Source: Pseudomonas sp. CC120222-01a (GTDB lineage Bacteria > Pseudomonadota > Gammaproteobacteria > Pseudomonadales > Pseudomonadaceae). Taken from it: a stretch of DNA of 64,000 bases. Below the pieces are notes generated by a model, which saw nothing but the letters and a program-made list of their open reading frames with translations, did no database searches and was not told the DNA's origin. Position numbers and translations under genes: made by a program. This document shows, in pieces, positions 62,037 to 64,000 of this stretch. Position 1 is the first letter of the stretch, and every line of letters starts with the position of its first letter. The DNA lies in NCBI RefSeq assembly GCF_003097235.1, contig NZ_QEQQ01000004.1, positions 100,229 through 164,228 on the forward strand, given 5' to 3'.

Positions 62037-62434
62037 AAGGCCTGCAGGCCCTGTGCCTGAGCCTGCTGTTGGCAGCCGGCCTGCCGGGTGCGGCCATGGC
62101 CGATGCCGAGGACGAGATGAAGGGTTTTATCGTCGACAACACCATCTCGCACATCGGTCACGACTTTTACTACTACTTCGCCGACCGCCTGCGCGCCACC
62201 AGCCGCCTGGACTTCAACCTGGTGGTGCGCGAGCGCCCGGATGCCCGCTGGGGCAGCCTGGTGACCGTAGAGTTCGACCGTGACGTGCTGTACCGGCGCT
62301 TTCTGCCGCCGAACGTCACGCAATTAAAAGAAGAGGCCGTCGCGGCCGCCGACCTGGTCAAGCAGGAAGTCATTCAGCGCAAGCTGCAACGGCTGCTGCA
62401 GGACACTACTGATCTGGATAGGGATGAGCTATGA
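62033..62434 (+). CDS. csmE: CsgE-like curli-export accessory protein CsmE
   Basis: A 133-residue periplasmic protein: signal peptide (1-23, LLAAGLPGAAMADA), then the CsgE pattern GFIVDNTISHIGHDFYYYFA, LDFNLVVRERPDARWGSLVTV and a basic C-terminal helix. CsgE caps the CsgG channel and directs substrates to it. Overlaps xcmX and csmF by 4 bp each. Confidence 0.92.
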   Translation: MKGLQALCLSLLLAAGLPGAAMADAEDEMKGFIVDNTISHIGHDFYYYFADRLRATSRLDFNLVVRERPDARWGSLVTVEFDRDVLYRRFLPPNVTQLKEEAVAAADLVKQEVIQRKLQRLLQDTTDLDRDEL

Positions 62435-62844
62435 ACACGTGCATACCCCGTTGTCTTGCGGCCGGCCTGCTGCTCAGTGCCTGCACCGTTCACGCCACCG
62501 AACTGGTGTACACCCCGGTCAACCCGGCGTTCGGCGGCAACCCGTTGAACGGCACCTGGTTGCTGAACAACGCCCAGGCGCAGAACGACTACGACGACCC
62601 GGACCTCAAGGACCGAGCATCCGCCTTTGGCGGCACCTCGGCCCTGGAGCGCTTCAGCAACCAGCTGGAGTCACGGATGCTGTCGCAGCTGATGGACAAC
62701 ATCAGCAACGGCAAGACCGGCAGCATGGCCACCGACGCGTTCCTGATCGATGTCATCGATGACTCCGGTGCCCTGAGCATCAAGGTCACCGACCGCGCCA
62801 CAGGGGAAACGTCGCTCATTGAGGTCAGTGGCCTGAACCCCTGA
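62431..62844 (+). CDS. csmF: CsgF-like curli-assembly protein CsmF
   Basis: A 137-residue exported protein with signal peptide (1-23, CLAAGLLLSACTVHATEL), the CsgF signature VYTPVNPAFGGNPLNGTWLLNNAQAQ (about 26-51, quoted in part as NPAFGGNPLNGTWLLNNA) and a C-terminal beta region ending LIEVSGLNP. CsgF sits in the CsgG constriction at the cell surface and couples secretion to nucleation. Confidence 0.94.
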   Translation: MNTCIPRCLAAGLLLSACTVHATELVYTPVNPAFGGNPLNGTWLLNNAQAQNDYDDPDLKDRASAFGGTSALERFSNQLESRMLSQLMDNISNGKTGSMATDAFLIDVIDDSGALSIKVTDRATGETSLIEVSGLNP

Positions 62845-62878
62845 GAGGGATGGGTCGTTTAGCTGGGGAGAGAGCACC

Positions 62879-63730
62879 ATGAAACGTCTGCTGAGCACTT
62901 TACTGATAGTCGCCTCGCTTGCCGGCCTGCAAGGCTGCGGCCTGCGCGAGCCGATGCCGGCCGAACAGGACACGGAAACCCCGACCCTGACGCCGCGGGC
63001 CTCGACCTACTACGACCTGATCAACATGCCGCGCCCGAAAGGCCGCCTGATGGCCGTGGTCTACGGCTTCCGCGACCAGACCGGGCAATACAAACCGACC
63101 CCGGCCAGCTCGTTCTCCACCAGCGTCACCCAGGGGGCGGCGAGCATGCTGATGGATGCCCTGAATGCCAGTGGCTGGTTCGTGGTGCTGGAGCGTGAAG
63201 GCCTGCAGAACCTGCTGACCGAACGCAAGATCATCCGTGCTTCGCAGAAAAAGCCCGACGTGCCAGAGAACATCATGAGCGAACTGCCACCGCTGCAGGC
63301 TGCCAACCTGATGCTCGAAGGCGGCATCATCGCCTACGACACCAACGTGCGCAGCGGCGGCGAGGGCGCCCGTTACCTGGGCGTCGACATCTCCCGCGAG
63401 TACCGGGTCGACCAGGTCACGGTCAACCTGCGGGCGGTGGACGTGCGCACCGGGCAGGTGCTGGCCAATGTCATGACCAGCAAGACCATCTACTCGATCG
63501 GCCGCAATGCCGGGGTGTTTAAGTTCATCGAGTTCAAGAAGCTGCTTGAGGCTGAAGTGGGCTACACCACCAACGAACCGGCGCAGCTGTGCGTGCTGTC
63601 GGCGATCGAGGCGGCGGTGGGGCATCTGCTGGCCCAGGGCATCGAGCGGCGCTTGTGGCAGGTGGCGGGGGACCCGAGCGAGGGCAAGGCAGAGGTCGAC
63701 AAGTTCCTTAGCCAGAACCAGCAGCAGTGA
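62879..63730 (+). CDS. csmG: CsgG-like outer-membrane secretion channel lipoprotein CsmG
   Basis: A 283-residue lipoprotein (lipobox LAGLQGCGLRE, Cys near 21) with CsgG landmarks: YDLINMPRPKGRLMAVVYGFRDQTGQYKP (about 42-70), GWFVVLEREGLQNLLTERKII, and YLGVDISREYRVDQVTVNLRAVDVRTG (barrel and helix region, cited in short as VDISREYRVDQVTVNLRAV). CsgG forms a nonameric ungated pore for curlin export. No curlin gene is in the window. AGAG 8 nt upstream of ATG 62879 serves as ribosome site; the gap to csmF is 34 bp. Confidence 0.95.
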   Translation: MKRLLSTLLIVASLAGLQGCGLREPMPAEQDTETPTLTPRASTYYDLINMPRPKGRLMAVVYGFRDQTGQYKPTPASSFSTSVTQGAASMLMDALNASGWFVVLEREGLQNLLTERKIIRASQKKPDVPENIMSELPPLQAANLMLEGGIIAYDTNVRSGGEGARYLGVDISREYRVDQVTVNLRAVDVRTGQVLANVMTSKTIYSIGRNAGVFKFIEFKKLLEAEVGYTTNEPAQLCVLSAIEAAVGHLLAQGIERRLWQVAGDPSEGKAEVDKFLSQNQQQ

Positions 63731-63793
63731 ATGGCTTAGGTGGTTGGCTTGAGGTACTTGGCGCCTGTGAGATCGAGCGCCGCCCGCGCGGCG

Positions 63794-63820
63794 CATCGCG
63801 GGCAAGCCCGCTCCCACATC
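63794..63820. repeat. single REP element (REP 6)
   Basis: CATCGCGGGCAAGCCCGCTC continuing into CCACATC is one REP copy about 65 bp after the csmG stop. Confidence 0.8.
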
Positions 63821-63825
63821 TGTTT

Positions 63826-64000
63826 CGGGCCAGTCACTCCTATTAAGCCAACAGGGACCGCCTTGATGCATGACTGGAGAGAGGTGGAGCAGCATCAGTG
63901 CCCACCGAGGTGCATCGCCATGCCCCTGCTGGCTTCCACCGAGATGCATCGCCATGCGAACAAGGCGGGCCCTGTTGGCATGACAGGAGAGACTGGCCCG
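63826..64000. repeat. composite repeat: 39-bp inverted repeat enclosing direct repeats
   Basis: Arms 63826-63864 and 63962-64000 are reverse complements at 34 of 39 positions, and the right arm reaches the window edge. Inside are direct copies of CCACCGAGRTGCATCGCCATG-type sequence (about 63902-63922 and 63937-63956), and a degenerate copy of the right-arm segment GCATGACNGGAGAGA at 63868. No reading frame of note. It may be a small non-coding element or a structured RNA. Confidence 0.6.

Noticed and set aside
62879..63730. Curlin subunit gene near csmEFG
   Set aside because: No Gln/Asn/Gly-rich repeat protein of CsgA/CsgB type is present in any frame in the surrounding sequence.
3517..63820. 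CRISPR-like interpretation of the recurrent CTCCCACAG-containing repeats
   Set aside because: They are dispersed, paired in opposite orientation and not regularly spaced, which fits REP elements rather than an array.

Overview
This window reads as chromosomal DNA from a fluorescent Pseudomonas of the P. putida group. The pointers are high GC with strong G/C third-position bias, many inverted pairs of the short REP palindrome typical of this group (core GCGGGC..GCCCGCTCCCACAG), a DUF1652 gene, a 358-residue 4-hydroxyphenylpyruvate dioxygenase, and the manganese-oxidase gene mnxG next to an xcm/csm secretion cluster of the kind described in P. putida GB-1. No rRNA, tRNA, CRISPR array, transposase or phage gene was seen.

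Layout. 1-6.9 kb: AtoE-type fatty-acid transporter, an AT-rich orphan MBL-fold (ComEC-like) hydrolase, an AraC regulator, a LysE exporter, a TerC/CBS membrane protein and an EamA/RarD transporter. 6.9-16.6 kb: a CSS-EAL phosphodiesterase, hppD, a second CSS protein lacking any EAL domain, a DJ-1/PfpI protein, two convergent hybrid histidine kinases and a HEAT/TPR membrane protein. 16.7-22.6 kb: mexE-mexF-oprN RND efflux operon with a clear terminator. 22.8-25.5 kb: an MFS transporter, then decayed remains of a LysR regulator and a citrate-type MFS carrier joined by a deletion. 25.5-32.4 kb: a LacI-controlled accessory unit (TonB receptor, FMN monooxygenase, aldo/keto reductase, SsuA-like binding protein) probably for an organosulfur or related compound. 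32.4-38.1 kb: GNAT, LysE, hydrolase, pirin, AlkA-type glycosylase and small genes. 38.2-42.1 kb: an orphan VasX-like type VI effector with a DUF6708 partner.

42.2-63.7 kb is the most interesting part: a manganese-oxidation block. mnxG (about 1946 aa) has a near-perfect sigma-54 promoter and an upstream TTCCCC/GGGGAA palindrome. It is followed by a beta-propeller protein, two SCO copper chaperones, a cytochrome c-periplasmic-binding-protein fusion and a SurA-N-type chaperone without a parvulin domain. After a second regulatory region carrying the same palindrome twice come a lone receiver, a GspE ATPase, a PilM/N/O/P-like inner-membrane platform, a TPR-secretin lipoprotein, three pseudopilins (including XcmX) and the curli-export homologues CsmE/F/G. 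The block thus couples a secretin/pseudopilin machine and a CsgG-type channel in one overlapping gene train, with no curlin, GspF or prepilin peptidase gene in view.

REP pairs have entered coding sequence at least twice (5' end of the cytochrome c fusion gene; inside the pilP/gspC-like gene) and supply the C-terminus of the AraC protein.
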